Positions 27,549 to 36,644 are shown, counted from the stretch's first letter. The stretch: DNA of 64,000 nucleotides from Parvibaculum sedimenti (GCF_009184905.1 NZ_WESC01000002.1:292850-356849); one strand, 5' to 3'. Numbers and translations: made by a program. Notes: generated by a model from the letters alone, not told the origin.

Positions 27549-28352
27549 GTGCTGAACATCAATGACAGGCTGATTTACGACGTCGGCGCACATCATGGCG
27601 AAGACACTGAATTCTATCTGAAGAAGGGATTCGACGTCGTCGCAATCGACGCGGTGCCGGACAATTGCAAGCTCATAGGAGAAAAGTTTTCCTCCTACGT
27701 CACCGCAAACAAGCTGCGCATCCTGAACTGCGCGATATCGGATTCGAGCGAGCCGATCAGCTTTTATGTGAATGACGACGTGTCGGTCTGGAGCACGGCC
27801 AACAAGAGCTGGGTCGAGCGCAACAACGCCTTGCGACCGGGGCAGAACATTCGCGAAATCAGGGTCAACGCCGAAAAGCTCGTGAACATCGTCGCGAAAT
27901 TCGGCGTACCGCTTTATTGCAAGATCGACATCGAAGGAAATGACCTTCTGGCGCTGCGCTCGCTCGCCAACGCGCCCTCAATGCCGCGCTACATTTCGAT
28001 CGAGTCTGAAAAGCTGAACTGGACGCGGCTTCTCAACGAACTCGTCGCAATGAAGCAGCTCGGCTACCGAAAGTTCAAGGTGGTGAACCAGAATCTGATC
28101 GGATTGCACAATGGCGAGATGCTGGGCCGGCACGGAAATGCCATCCAGCACAAATTCATTCCCGGCAGTTCCGGTCCCTTCGGCGAAGAAACACCGGGGC
28201 GATGGATGGATATCTTCGAGTGCATCGAAGTCTATAAGGGCATTTTCCGGGGCTACTTTCTGAACGGCGACTTCGGCATCGTCAAAAATCAGAACCCCCA
28301 ATTACCCGCGGCGGACTGGTACGATACGCACGCATCGCTCGATCCGCTGTAA
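27549..28352 (+). CDS. FkbM family methyltransferase
   Basis: 267 residues from a GTG at 27549. The FkbM/SAM motif IYDVGAHHGEDTEFYL lies at 9-24, followed by VAIDAVPDNCKLI and the CKIDIEGNDLLALRSL block typical of the family, and later DIFECIEVYKG. Members O-methylate sugars, polyketides or peptides. It follows the ATP-grasp gene on the same strand and probably shares its promoter. Third-position G/C is similar to neighbours. Downstream is the convergent rhodanese gene, with 24 bases between ends. Confidence 0.85.
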   Translation: MLNINDRLIYDVGAHHGEDTEFYLKKGFDVVAIDAVPDNCKLIGEKFSSYVTANKLRILNCAISDSSEPISFYVNDDVSVWSTANKSWVERNNALRPGQNIREIRVNAEKLVNIVAKFGVPLYCKIDIEGNDLLALRSLANAPSMPRYISIESEKLNWTRLLNELVAMKQLGYRKFKVVNQNLIGLHNGEMLGRHGNAIQHKFIPGSSGPFGEETPGRWMDIFECIEVYKGIFRGYFLNGDFGIVKNQNPQLPAADWYDTHASLDPL

Positions 28353-28376
28353 TCAAGAAAAACGACGCGCCCGATC

Positions 28377-28778
28377 TTACCGTGACATTCCGGGTTCGAT
28401 TGGCTTGTCGACAGCGCCGCCGCCCTCGACCCAGTCTTTGAACGCGCCCAGATTGTAAACGTGCTCATAGCCGAGATCCTTGAGCGCCTTGGCGCTGAGC
28501 GCCGAGCGGCCTCCCGAGGCGCAATAGAGGATCACCGTTTTGTCTTTCGTGAAATTCTTGTCGTGGTAGGGAGACTCGGGATCGGCGCGGAATTCCAGCA
28601 TGCCACGCGAGACGTGCAAGGCGCCCGCAACCTTGCCGGTCTGCTCCACCTCCGGCGCGTCGCGCACGTCGACCAGTAGTACGTTTCCCTTGCCGATCAT
28701 CTGACGCGCCTCGGCGGGCGTAACGCGCGGCACTGCGGCGTTGGCTGCTTCCATCAGTTGCTTGAGACTTGTAGCCAT
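28377..28778 (-). CDS. Rhodanese-like domain protein
   Basis: 133 residues forming one rhodanese domain; the persulfide-forming Cys86 sits in the loop LYCASGGRS. Short N-terminal region (1-20) then PAEARQMIGKGNVLLVDVRDAPE, the usual N-terminal block. It is likely a cytoplasmic sulfur carrier with an unknown partner. The ribosome site GAGGAGTAAGAG precedes the ATG at 28778. The GFA gene ends 50 bases upstream on the same strand, so the two may share a transcript. Confidence 0.92.
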   Translation of the reverse strand: MATSLKQLMEAANAAVPRVTPAEARQMIGKGNVLLVDVRDAPEVEQTGKVAGALHVSRGMLEFRADPESPYHDKNFTKDKTVILYCASGGRSALSAKALKDLGYEHVYNLGAFKDWVEGGGAVDKPIEPGMSR

Positions 28779-28828
28779 CTCTTACTCCTCATCCATGCGG
28801 TGACTATTCGCCGTCCGGCGCAACGGCG

Positions 28829-29251
28829 CTATTCCGGAATTTCCTCGCCGGACCCGCCGAACTCCGCCGGAAAATCCTTCAGCTTGGGCAGGCCATCGCG
28901 CATCGGCAGAACCGTCTCGGCGTAATTGACGTGAACGCCGGGGGTGAATGTCAGCGTAGGGATCGTTGCGGCGTAGACATCCACAAGTCCGAGCGGCGGA
29001 TGATTGTTCATCAGATGCCCGCCGCATTTCGAGCAATATTTGCGCTGGCTGAGTTCGGTCTTCTGGAACGTCGCGACATGCTCGGCACCTGCCGTGATCC
29101 GCACCGCCTCCGGCTTCCAGAGGCTGAAGGCATTCACCGGTCCGCCGGACCAGGAGCGACAGGACCTGCAGTGGCAATAGCCCATCGCTTCCGGCGAGCC
29201 GGTGACTTCCAGCTCGACGGCGCCGCAAAAACATTTTCCGATGTGAGACAT
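28829..29251 (-). CDS. GFA/CENP-V-type zinc-binding protein
   Basis: 140 residues from the ATG at 29251, which has GGGAGGGAGCC upstream; a longer frame runs further but is not family-like. Zinc ligands: Cys7 and Cys9 (GKCFCGAV), Cys26-x-Cys28-x-x-Cys31 (YCHCRSC) and Cys73/Cys76 (YCSKCGGH). This is the glutathione-dependent formaldehyde-activating family; true GFA activity is doubtful for most members, so the reaction is unknown. Transcribed toward the rhodanese gene. Confidence 0.9.
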   Translation of the reverse strand: MSHIGKCFCGAVELEVTGSPEAMGYCHCRSCRSWSGGPVNAFSLWKPEAVRITAGAEHVATFQKTELSQRKYCSKCGGHLMNNHPPLGLVDVYAATIPTLTFTPGVHVNYAETVLPMRDGLPKLKDFPAEFGGSGEEIPE

Positions 29252-29462
29252 GGCTCCCTCCCCTTCGGTCGCCATCGGCATATCCACGAGCGCAAGGAGC
29301 CGACGGGACGAGCCATTGAACACACTAAATGGCGCGGTGAAAAGGGAGCGTCGCGTGCGCATACAATGGGGCAGCGGAACCACCCGAGTCAGCAGCGTGG
29401 CACGCAAGCAAACGAAAAACGGCCCCGGTAAGGGCCGATTTCATTCCGGAATGTCGGAAATT

Positions 29463-29537
29463 TGGAGCGGGCGAAGGGATTCGAACCCTCGACCCCAACC
29501 TTGGCAAGGTTGTGCTCTACCCCTGAGCTACACCCGC
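29463..29537 (-). tRNA. tRNA-Gly (GCC anticodon)
   Basis: Cloverleaf on the minus strand: acceptor GCGGGTG/CGCCCGC, D-arm AGCTC...GAGC, anticodon stem CAACC/GGTTG with loop TTGCCAA (anticodon GCC), T-arm GAGGG TTCGAAT CCCTT. Encoded CCA at the 3' end. The 160 bases to the next gene and the 200 bases to the GFA start hold no coding region. Confidence 0.96.
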
Positions 29538-29698
29538 ATCCATGGAACGCGCGGCCAAAGCCGCCGTTCGTGAGGACCGTCTTATGACCCATCGTTTCGC
29601 GCATTGCAAGGGGGGCAATGCGGGTATCGGACGGGAAAAGGGGGAATTTTACCCGGGCCGGACTTGCGGGGCGGCATGCCGTCATGCGAGGAAAACAT

Positions 29699-30259
29699 AT
29701 GCCCGACACCCGGCCCGCAGAGCCCCCGATTCACACCAAGGAAGATTTCCTCGCCTGGCTCGACCGGGCGGGCATTCCCCATGAAACCCGCCATCACGAG
29801 CCCCTTCACACCGTCGAGGAAGCGCAGGTTGCCCGCGCGAGTTGGGGCCCGGACTGGGTGGGGGGCGGCCATTGCAAGAACCTGTTTCTAAAGGACAAGA
29901 AGGGCGCGCTTTTCCTCATCGTGACGCTTGAGGACCGTGAGCTGAAGCTCAACCGCCTGTCGAAGCCCATCGGCTCGGCGCGGCTCTCCTTCGGCAATGC
30001 CGATCTCATGTGGGAAAAGCTCGGCGTCCGGCCGGGCTCGGTCACGCCATTTGCCCTCGCCAACGATCCGGCCGGAGAAATCACCGTCATCCTCGACGAG
30101 CCCATGCTGGCGCATGAGCGGCTCCACTATCACCCGCTCGAAAACACGGCGACCACGGCCATTTCCCGCGACGGCCTGCTGCGCTTTCTGCGGCTGACGG
30201 CCCATGAGCCGCTCATCATCGACCTCGTCGCCGCGCAAGGTGCGGAAGGCGACGAGTGA
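29699..30259 (+). CDS. Prolyl-tRNA deacylase (YbaK/ProX-like editing domain)
   Basis: 186 residues forming a single YbaK/ProX domain, which hydrolyses mischarged Ala- or Cys-tRNA(Pro). HHEPLHTVEEA, the GGGHCKNLFLKDKKGALFLIV segment (conserved Lys-Asp) and a HERLHYHPLENTATTAIS motif are typical of the ProX (PrdX) group. ATG at 29699 is preceded by GAGGA; the frame extends 27 codons upstream but without family similarity. It starts just downstream of the tRNA-Gly gene on the opposite strand. Confidence 0.92.
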   Translation: MPDTRPAEPPIHTKEDFLAWLDRAGIPHETRHHEPLHTVEEAQVARASWGPDWVGGGHCKNLFLKDKKGALFLIVTLEDRELKLNRLSKPIGSARLSFGNADLMWEKLGVRPGSVTPFALANDPAGEITVILDEPMLAHERLHYHPLENTATTAISRDGLLRFLRLTAHEPLIIDLVAAQGAEGDE

Positions 30260-30285
30260 CCCTTGCCCGATGAGGGCCGGAGCCG

Positions 30286-30306
30286 CTAAACCATTGTTTT
30301 CAAATA
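30286..30306. promoter_or_regulatory. Repeated promoter motif CTAAACCATTGTT...TCAAATA (copy 1)
   Basis: 21 bases that recur with one mismatch at 59764-59784. Both copies end 70-77 bases upstream of a start codon (the thioredoxin-TPR gene here). The core AAACCATTGTTT is a short inverted repeat AAAC/GTTT. TTGCCC 17 bases before CTAAAC fits a -35/-10 pair in this copy only. A shared regulator or promoter class is inference. Confidence 0.4.
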
Positions 30307-30376
30307 GCGCAGGCCCCACATTGACCTGAGCGAAATGCGGCTGCCGCCGACCCGCGGCGCCAGAGGAAGGCTCGAG

Positions 30377-31282
30377 ATGGAACCGACATTTGGAACGAGC
30401 GCCGCGCCCGCCGGCGAGTTGATCAAGGACACAACGACGCAGACCTTCGCCGCCGACGTGCTCGACGCCTCGATGCAGGTGCCCGTGATCGTCGACTTCT
30501 GGGCCCCCTGGTGCGGCCCCTGCAAGCAGCTCACGCCCGTGCTCGAAAAGCTGGTGCTGGCCGCCCGCGGTGCGGTTCGGCTCGTCAAGATGAACATCGA
30601 CGACCATCCCGCCGTCGCCCAGCAGCTTCGCATCCAGTCGATCCCCGCCGTCTTCGCCTTCAAGAACGGCCAGCCCGTCGACGGCTTCATGGGCGCCCTG
30701 CCCGAGAGCCAGGTCCGCGCCTTCATCGAGAAGCTCGCCGGCGGCGTCGGCCCCTCGCCCGCCGAGGAACTGGTGGAAGCGGGACATGCCGCCTTCGAGG
30801 CGAAGGACCTTTCCGCCGCCGCGCAGGCCTTTGCCGGTGCGATCCAGCTCGAGCCCGGCCTTCCGGCCGCCGTCGCGGGCCTCGCGCGCTGCTATATAGA
30901 GAGCGGCGATTTCGAGCGCGCGCGCCAGACGCTCGGTCTTGTCCGCCCCGACGCCAAGAACGATCCCGAGATCACGGCGACGCAAGCCGCGCTTTCGCTC
31001 GCCGAGAAGTCGGCGGATGCGGGCGATGTCGGCGAACTCCTCGCCCGGATCGAGAAGAACCCCAAGGATCACGAAGCGCGCTTCAACCTTGCGCTGGCGC
31101 TCAATGCAAAGGGCGACAAGGAGGGCGCGGTCGACCAGCTTCTCATCAGCTTCGAATATGACCGCAACTGGAACGAGCAGGCGGCAAGGAAGCAGCTTGT
31201 CGAATTCTTCGACGCCTATGGCCCGAAGGACGAGGTGACGCTTTCCGGGCGCCGCCGCCTGTCCTCCATCATGTTCAGCTAG
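30377..31282 (+). CDS. Thioredoxin-TPR chaperedoxin (CnoX/YbbN-like)
   Basis: 301 residues: a thioredoxin domain (about 17-125) with an intact WCGPC active site (Cys46/Cys49), then TPR-like helical repeats to the C-terminus. This is the CnoX (YbbN) layout; E. coli CnoX lacks the redox pair and works as a hypochlorite-activated holdase, whereas alphaproteobacterial members such as the one in Caulobacter keep the CXXC and are constitutive. ATG at 30377 follows AGAGGAAGG. The LON-domain gene starts 9 bases downstream, so it leads an operon. Confidence 0.88.
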   Translation: MEPTFGTSAAPAGELIKDTTTQTFAADVLDASMQVPVIVDFWAPWCGPCKQLTPVLEKLVLAARGAVRLVKMNIDDHPAVAQQLRIQSIPAVFAFKNGQPVDGFMGALPESQVRAFIEKLAGGVGPSPAEELVEAGHAAFEAKDLSAAAQAFAGAIQLEPGLPAAVAGLARCYIESGDFERARQTLGLVRPDAKNDPEITATQAALSLAEKSADAGDVGELLARIEKNPKDHEARFNLALALNAKGDKEGAVDQLLISFEYDRNWNEQAARKQLVEFFDAYGPKDEVTLSGRRRLSSIMFS

Positions 31283-31291
31283 GCCGAACGC

Positions 31292-31975
31292 ATGATCAAC
31301 GACCGTTATCAGAGCATCGCGGATCTGCCCGCCTCGATTCCGGTCTTTCCGCTGGCGGGCGTGCTTTTGCTGCCGCGCACGCAATTGCCGCTCAACATCT
31401 TCGAGCCGCGCTATCTGAAGATGGTGGACGACGCCATGCGCGGCGAACGCATCATCGGCATGGTGCAGCCGGATGGCGACGCGGCGATCGCGGCCTCTCA
31501 GGACCCGGATGCGAAGCCGAAGCTTTGCAGCGTTGGCTGCGCCGGGCGTCTCACCTCATGGACCGAGACGCATGACGACCGCGTGCTCATCACGCTCACG
31601 GGCGTCGCGCGTTTCCGCATTACCTCGGAACTTGATGCCACGACGCCTTATCGCATCTGCACGGTCGATTGGTCCGAATATGAAAACGACCTCACGCCCG
31701 ATTTCGGCGCGGAGGAGGTAAGCCGCGACGCGCTGCTCGCCGTGCTGAAAACCTATCTCGAAACGCATGGGCTTCAGGCCGACTGGCGCACCATCAAACA
31801 GTCGGCCAATGAAGCGCTGGTGAATTCGCTCTCGGTCATCAGCCCCTATGGGCCGCGCGAGAAACAGGCGCTGCTCGAAGCCAGGACACTCGAGGACCGC
31901 AACCAGATGCTGATCGCGCTGACCGAAGTCGCCCTTCAGCAGGCCTCGCCCACCACCGACACAACCGTACAGTAG
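31292..31975 (+). CDS. LON substrate-binding domain protein (Lon N-terminal-like)
   Basis: 227 residues of a stand-alone LON (ASCH/PUA-like) domain: [34 protein letters not shown], with the family FEPRY motif, and no AAA+ or protease domain. Likely binds substrate proteins or helps a chaperone; its position between a chaperedoxin and Trm112 hints at a protein-quality role. Starts 9 bases after the upstream stop. Function unknown. Confidence 0.88.
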   Translation: MINDRYQSIADLPASIPVFPLAGVLLLPRTQLPLNIFEPRYLKMVDDAMRGERIIGMVQPDGDAAIAASQDPDAKPKLCSVGCAGRLTSWTETHDDRVLITLTGVARFRITSELDATTPYRICTVDWSEYENDLTPDFGAEEVSRDALLAVLKTYLETHGLQADWRTIKQSANEALVNSLSVISPYGPREKQALLEARTLEDRNQMLIALTEVALQQASPTTDTTVQ

Positions 31976-31985
31976 GAAGAAACAC

Positions 31986-32180
31986 ATGGCCGACACCCGC
32001 GCCCCCGAGGTCGATCCGAAACTCCTCGAAATTCTCGTCTGCCCGGTGACGAAGACGACGCTGCGCTACGACCGCGAGCGGCAGGAACTCATTTCCGACA
32101 AGGCGCGCCTCGCCTTCCCGATCCGCGACGGCATTCCGATCATGCTCGCCGACGAAGCGCGTCCCCTTGACGATGAGTGA
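31986..32180 (+). CDS. Trm112 family protein
   Basis: 64 residues. [25 protein letters not shown] and [17 protein letters not shown] match the Trm112 family; eukaryotic Trm112 activates several methyltransferases, while the role of bacterial members is less clear. AGGAAGAAACAC precedes the ATG. The next gene (DUF971) overlaps its last bases. Confidence 0.92.
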   Translation: MADTRAPEVDPKLLEILVCPVTKTTLRYDRERQELISDKARLAFPIRDGIPIMLADEARPLDDE

Positions 32181-32538
32181 AGCCGACCGGCCCTGGCCGT
32201 CCGATATCAAGCTCCGCAAGGCCGAGCGCATCCTCGAAGTCGTATTCGATGGCGGCGAACGATTTCGTCTGCCTGCGGAGTACCTCCGCGTCGAAAGCCC
32301 GAGTGCCGAGGTGCAGGGCCACGGCGCCGGCCAGAAGACGACCGTTCCCGGCAAGCGCAATGTCGAGATTATCGGCCTCGAGCCAGTCGGCAACTACGCC
32401 GTGCGGCTCATCTTCAGCGACGGCCACGACAGCGGCCTCTATACTTGGGAAACGCTTTACCGGCTGGGCCGTGAACACGACGCCATCTGGGCGGAATATC
32501 TCGCCGCGCTGGAAGCGAAAGGTCTGGGGCGGGACTAA
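32173..32538 (+). CDS. DUF971 (gamma-butyrobetaine hydroxylase N-terminal-like) protein
   Basis: 121 residues from ATG at 32173, which overlaps the Trm112 stop by 8 bases, so translation is likely coupled. DUF971 core: [41 protein letters not shown], and [26 protein letters not shown]. The domain forms the N-terminal part of carnitine-pathway hydroxylases but occurs alone in bacteria, sometimes linked to Fe-S (Mrp/ApbC) proteins. Function unknown. Confidence 0.9.
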   Translation: MSEADRPWPSDIKLRKAERILEVVFDGGERFRLPAEYLRVESPSAEVQGHGAGQKTTVPGKRNVEIIGLEPVGNYAVRLIFSDGHDSGLYTWETLYRLGREHDAIWAEYLAALEAKGLGRD

Positions 32539-32558
32539 GGCTCATCCTTTCCTCTCGA

Positions 32559-32644
32559 CGTCATGGCCCGATTTATTCGGGCCATCCACGTCTGTACCGA
32601 CGCAGGGAAAACGTGGATGCCCCCGGTCAAGCCGGGGCATGACG
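32559..32644. repeat. REP-like palindromic element
   Basis: Outer repeat CGTCATG (32559-32565) / CATGACG (32638-32644) encloses two hairpins: TGGCCCGA/TCGGGCCA and a GCCCC/GGGGC stem near 32620, plus CCACGT/ACGTGG. Located between convergent genes (DUF971 and ubiH). It shares the GTCATG/CATGAC ends with elements at 36616 and 50385. Confidence 0.6.
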
Positions 32645-32659
32645 AGCAAAGGAAGAAGG

Positions 32660-33895
32660 TTAAACCGCCTCGCCCTTCAAGAGCCTCGGTAGGTCGCCGA
32701 CCACGCCGCCTGCGTGGCGCATGAAGAGGCGGCGCATGGGGCCGATCTGGTTGACGAGCCCCAGGCCCAGATCGCGCGCGAGGCGGACAGGGCCGAGATC
32801 GTTCGAGAAGAGACGGTTGAGTCCGTCCATCATCAATGACAGGGCGACATTGTCGAAACGGCGCCAGCGCTGATAGCGCTCGAGCACGGTAAGCGAACCG
32901 ATATCGAGGCCGAGACGCGCCGCGTCGACGACGACTTCGGCGGCCGCAGCCACGTCGCGCAATCCGAGATTGAGCCCCTGCCCCGCAATCGGATGAACGC
33001 CATGCGCGGCATCGGCGATGAGCGCGAGGCGCGGACGGATATATTCACGCGCGAGCTGAAGGTTCAGCGGATAGGACCAGCGCGGACCGACGGGGCGGCA
33101 TTCGCCCAGATAGTCGCCGAAGCGGGCGCGCATCTCGTCGGCAAAATCCTCGTCATTGAGCGCAAGAATGGCCTTCGCCGCCGCGGTCTTTTCCGTCCAG
33201 ACGAGTGAGGCGCGGTTGCCAACCATGGGCAGGATCGCGAAAGGCCCGTTGGGAAGAAAATATTCCTGCGCCACGCCTTCATGCGGGCGCTCATGTTCGA
33301 CGGTCGTGACGATGCCCGTCTGGCCGTAATCCCAGCCGATGGTCCTGATGCCCGCCGCTTCGCGCGTCGGCGACGGGCGGCCATCCGCTGCAAAGCAGAG
33401 CTTCGCGCGGACCATGGTTCCATCGGCAAGCGTCGCCGTCGCGTGCGCCGCATCATAGGCGACCGACTTCACGGCATTGGGGGCGATGAGCGTGACGAGC
33501 GGCTGCTCGGCAATTGCCTTGCCCAGCGCGATGCGTGTATGGCGGTTCTCGATCAGATGGCCCAGCGGCTCGTTGCCGATCTCGGTGTGATCGAAATGGA
33601 GGAAAAGCGGCGACGCGCCTTCGCGGACGCGGCCATCCGACACGATGATGTCGTTTATAGGCTGCATCTGGCCCGCGAGATGCTTCGTCACGCCGAGCCG
33701 CTCGAACATGCGGCAGGAGGCAAAGGCGATGGCCGAGACGCGGCCATCGAAACCGGCGTCATGGGTCTTCGCCGGGTCCTGCGCGTCGATGACGGTGACG
33801 GTGAGGCCACCCTGCGCAAGTGCCAGCGCCAGCGGGAGACCTGCAAGCCCGCCGCCGACGATCAGAACGTCGCTTTCGTAATCCGCTTTTGTCAT
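32660..33895 (-). CDS. UbiH/UbiF/Coq6-type FAD-dependent monooxygenase
   Basis: 411 residues. FAD motif LIVGGGLAGLPLALALA (11-27), the VSAIAFASCRMFERLGV block, and DAAHGVHPIAGQGLNLGLRD near the C-terminal third define the UbiH/Coq6 family of ubiquinone ring hydroxylases. Which ring position it hydroxylates (C1, C5 or C6; UbiH, UbiI, UbiF, UbiL) cannot be set here; alphaproteobacteria often have a single broad enzyme. Monocistronic, diverges from the P450 with 115 bases between. No other ubi gene in this window. Confidence 0.9.
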   Translation of the reverse strand: MTKADYESDVLIVGGGLAGLPLALALAQGGLTVTVIDAQDPAKTHDAGFDGRVSAIAFASCRMFERLGVTKHLAGQMQPINDIIVSDGRVREGASPLFLHFDHTEIGNEPLGHLIENRHTRIALGKAIAEQPLVTLIAPNAVKSVAYDAAHATATLADGTMVRAKLCFAADGRPSPTREAAGIRTIGWDYGQTGIVTTVEHERPHEGVAQEYFLPNGPFAILPMVGNRASLVWTEKTAAAKAILALNDEDFADEMRARFGDYLGECRPVGPRWSYPLNLQLAREYIRPRLALIADAAHGVHPIAGQGLNLGLRDVAAAAEVVVDAARLGLDIGSLTVLERYQRWRRFDNVALSLMMDGLNRLFSNDLGPVRLARDLGLGLVNQIGPMRRLFMRHAGGVVGDLPRLLKGEAV

Positions 33896-34010
33896 GGGCC
33901 AGAGAGTCTAACGGAAAGGCCATAAAGTCCAGCCCGCGCGGCGATTTGCCCTCCCCCGGAATAGGGCCTTAGACTTTGGCCAACCAGAAAAGAAAAGCGG
34001 GGAGAAGGTC

Positions 34011-35249
34011 ATGCCGGAAACGCTGGCAAAGGACGGAAAATCCAATCTGCCGATGGGAGCCGGGCTCACGGCGCTCGACGAGGACTATCGCGAGAACCTC
34101 TATCAGGTGCTGGACGACGTGCGAGAGCGTGCGCCGGTCCTGCGCGACACCGAACTCAACCATGTTTTCGTGACGCGGCACGACGATGTGAAGGCCGTCC
34201 TGCGCGACCGCGACCTGCTGGTCGATCCGCGCACGACGCTGCCGGGCGACTATGTCCGCCTCTTCACGCCGGATGCCGAAAGCGAGACCTACGAGCCGAG
34301 CATGCTCTTTCTCGACGACCCCGATCACCGGCGGTTGCGCGGCATCGTGACCCAGGCCTTCAACCCGCGCTCGATCGAGGCCATGCGGCCGCGCATCGAG
34401 GCGATTGCGAAGGAACTGCTCGACGAGATGGAGGGGAAGAGCGAGGTCGATTTCATCACGGCTTACGCCGCGCCGCTGCCGACCATCGTCATCGCCGACA
34501 TGCTGGGCGTCGAGCGCGAGCGCCGCGCCGACTTCAAGCGCTGGTCGGACGACATCGTGCAGGCCTTCGATCCGCTGCGCGGCCCTGAGACGACCGCACG
34601 CATGAACGCCTCGCAGCAGGCGATGCGGGATTATTTCACCGCCACTATAGCCGAACGCCGCGCCAAGCCCGGCGCCGACCTCATCAGCGACCTGATCCGC
34701 GCGGAAGAAGACGGCGCGAAATTGAACAACCGCGAAGTGCTGAGCATGTGCACGCTGCTGCTCACCGCCGGCAATGTGACGACGACGGACCTCATTGGCA
34801 ACGGTATGCATGCGCTGCTCACGCATCCGGCCGAACTCGCCAAGCTCAAGGCCGACCCGTCGCTCATCGTCAACGCGGTGGAGGAAATGCTGCGCTATGA
34901 CGGGCCGGTGACGGATTCAGGTCGCCATGCCGACCGCGATATTGTGATCGGCGGTTGCCCGATTGAAAGAGGTCGCACTGTCACGACCTCTCTGGCAGCG
35001 GCCAATCACGATCCTTCCGTCTATCCCGAGCCGCACAAATTCGACGTCACCCGCGCCGATACGCATAACCAGTCCTTCGGCGGCGGCATGCATATCTGCC
35101 TCGGCGCGCCGCTTGCGCGGCTTGAAGCACAGGTCGCGATCAATATGCTGCTTGGGCGTTTTCCCAATATCACACTCGGTCGGGAACAGGCGGTGCGAAG
35201 GCACCTGCCCGCCTTCCGGGGCTTCGAACGAATGGTTGTGACGCTGTAA
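34011..35249 (+). CDS. Cytochrome P450
   Basis: 412 residues, a soluble bacterial class P450. The heme-binding loop is FGGGMHICLGAPLARLEAQ with the thiolate Cys363. The I-helix carries LTAGNVTTTDLIGNG in place of the usual A-G-x-D-T, which is worth noting (Asn-Val for x-Asp). EEMLRYDGPV is the K-helix area. The stop codon TAA shares its last base with the ATG of the amidase, so the pair is coupled. Substrate unknown; the only ferredoxin-like gene in the window is the Rieske protein. Confidence 0.93.
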   Translation: MPETLAKDGKSNLPMGAGLTALDEDYRENLYQVLDDVRERAPVLRDTELNHVFVTRHDDVKAVLRDRDLLVDPRTTLPGDYVRLFTPDAESETYEPSMLFLDDPDHRRLRGIVTQAFNPRSIEAMRPRIEAIAKELLDEMEGKSEVDFITAYAAPLPTIVIADMLGVERERRADFKRWSDDIVQAFDPLRGPETTARMNASQQAMRDYFTATIAERRAKPGADLISDLIRAEEDGAKLNNREVLSMCTLLLTAGNVTTTDLIGNGMHALLTHPAELAKLKADPSLIVNAVEEMLRYDGPVTDSGRHADRDIVIGGCPIERGRTVTTSLAAANHDPSVYPEPHKFDVTRADTHNQSFGGGMHICLGAPLARLEAQVAINMLLGRFPNITLGREQAVRRHLPAFRGFERMVVTL

Positions 35250-36610
35250 TGGCAAACTGGAACGAAACGACGAGTGCGCTGGGTTTCTCCCGCCTCTTCG
35301 AGGAGGGTAGGGCCGATCCGCGCGAGGTGACGGAGTTCTTTCTCGAACGCACGAAGAAAAACGATCCCGATCACCGCGTCTATCGCCTGTTGACCGAAAC
35401 CCGCGCGCGCGCCGAAGCTGACGCCGCGGCGGACCGCGCGAAACGCGGGCTTCGCCGCCACGCGCTGGACGGTGTGCCGCTCTCCTGGAAGGATTTGTTC
35501 GACAGCGCGGGCGATGTGACGCCGGCAGGTTCGCTCGCGCTCAGGACGCGCATTCCGACACGCGACGCCGAAGTGCTGGCGCGAGCGACACGAGCGGGCG
35601 CCATCTGCCTTGGCAAGACCAACATGACGGAGATCGCGTTTTCGGGGCTGGGCATCAATCCAAAAATGGGGACGCCCGCCAATGCCTTCGACGAAGCGGT
35701 CGAGCGTGTGCCGGGCGGCTCATCTTCGGGCGCCGCCGTCTCGGTGGCACGGGGACTGGCGGCAGGTGCCATCGGCACAGATACCGGCGGCTCGGTGCGT
35801 ATTCCTTCGGCATGGAACGGGCTCGTCGGATTGAAGACGACGGCGGGACGCATTCCGCTTGGCGGCACCGTGCCGCTCTCGCCGAGTTTCGACACGATCG
35901 GCCCGCTTGCGCATGACGTCGCCGATGCGGCCGCGCTCTTTTCTCTGCTCAATGCCTCGAAGCCTTTCGAGCTTGAAGGCGTCGATCTCAACAATGTCGT
36001 GCTCTGGCTTCCGGGCGGCGTGGGTTGGAGCGATCTCGATGAGGGTGTGGCAACGGCGCTCGACCTCGCGATCCGCCGCCTCGTCCACGCGGGCGCGCGC
36101 ATCGTCGAACATAAATTGCCGGAGCTCGACGAGATCGACGCGCTGGCATGGGGTGGCGGTGCAAGCCGTCTCGTCGCCGAAGCCTATGCGATCTGGCACG
36201 AGACGCTGGCGACCAATGAGGCCGTCGTCTATCGCCCGGTCTTCGAGCGCATGATGGCGGGCGTTTCGATCAGTGCCGCCGATCTTTTGAAGTCCGATAC
36301 CGCACGGCGCGACATCGCCGCGCGTTACCTCGCCGCAACAGCGGGCATCGATGCCGTGCTGCTTCCGACCGTCGCGATCACGCCGCCACCCATCGCCGCG
36401 CTCGAGGCGGGCGGACCCGACTACTTCAAGGCGAACCGCATGGCGCTCAGGAACACCACCATCGGCAACCAGCTCGGCCTCTGCGCGATAACGCTGCCCG
36501 CAGGCTACGATGCAGCGGGTATTCCCGTAGGGCTGATGTTGCAGGCCGCACCCAACACGGAAGAGAAACTGCTCCGCATCGCACGGGCGGTGGAGAAGGT
36601 GCTGAAATAA
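35249..36610 (+). CDS. Amidase signature family protein
   Basis: 453 residues. The catalytic Lys is in LSWKDLFD near 75, and the Ser-cisSer pair lies in PGGSSSGAAVSVARGLAAGAIGTDTGGS (key stretch GGSSSGAA; SVRIPS follows). This is the Ser-cisSer-Lys triad of the amidase signature family. The ATG overlaps the P450 stop by one base. Possible roles include amide or carbamate hydrolysis in catabolism; GatA is excluded because no gatB or gatC is nearby and the sequence is shorter. Ends before a strong terminator. Confidence 0.9.
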   Translation: MANWNETTSALGFSRLFEEGRADPREVTEFFLERTKKNDPDHRVYRLLTETRARAEADAAADRAKRGLRRHALDGVPLSWKDLFDSAGDVTPAGSLALRTRIPTRDAEVLARATRAGAICLGKTNMTEIAFSGLGINPKMGTPANAFDEAVERVPGGSSSGAAVSVARGLAAGAIGTDTGGSVRIPSAWNGLVGLKTTAGRIPLGGTVPLSPSFDTIGPLAHDVADAAALFSLLNASKPFELEGVDLNNVVLWLPGGVGWSDLDEGVATALDLAIRRLVHAGARIVEHKLPELDEIDALAWGGGASRLVAEAYAIWHETLATNEAVVYRPVFERMMAGVSISAADLLKSDTARRDIAARYLAATAGIDAVLLPTVAITPPPIAALEAGGPDYFKANRMALRNTTIGNQLGLCAITLPAGYDAAGIPVGLMLQAAPNTEEKLLRIARAVEKVLK

Positions 36611-36615
36611 TTCTT

Positions 36616-36644
36616 CGTCACCCCGGATCAGGTCCGGCATGACG
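36616..36644. repeat. REP-like palindromic element (short form)
   Basis: CGTCA...TGACG ends with a CCGGA/TCCGG inner stem; the same end sequence as the elements at 32559 and 50385. It lies 5 bases after the amidase stop. Confidence 0.45.
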
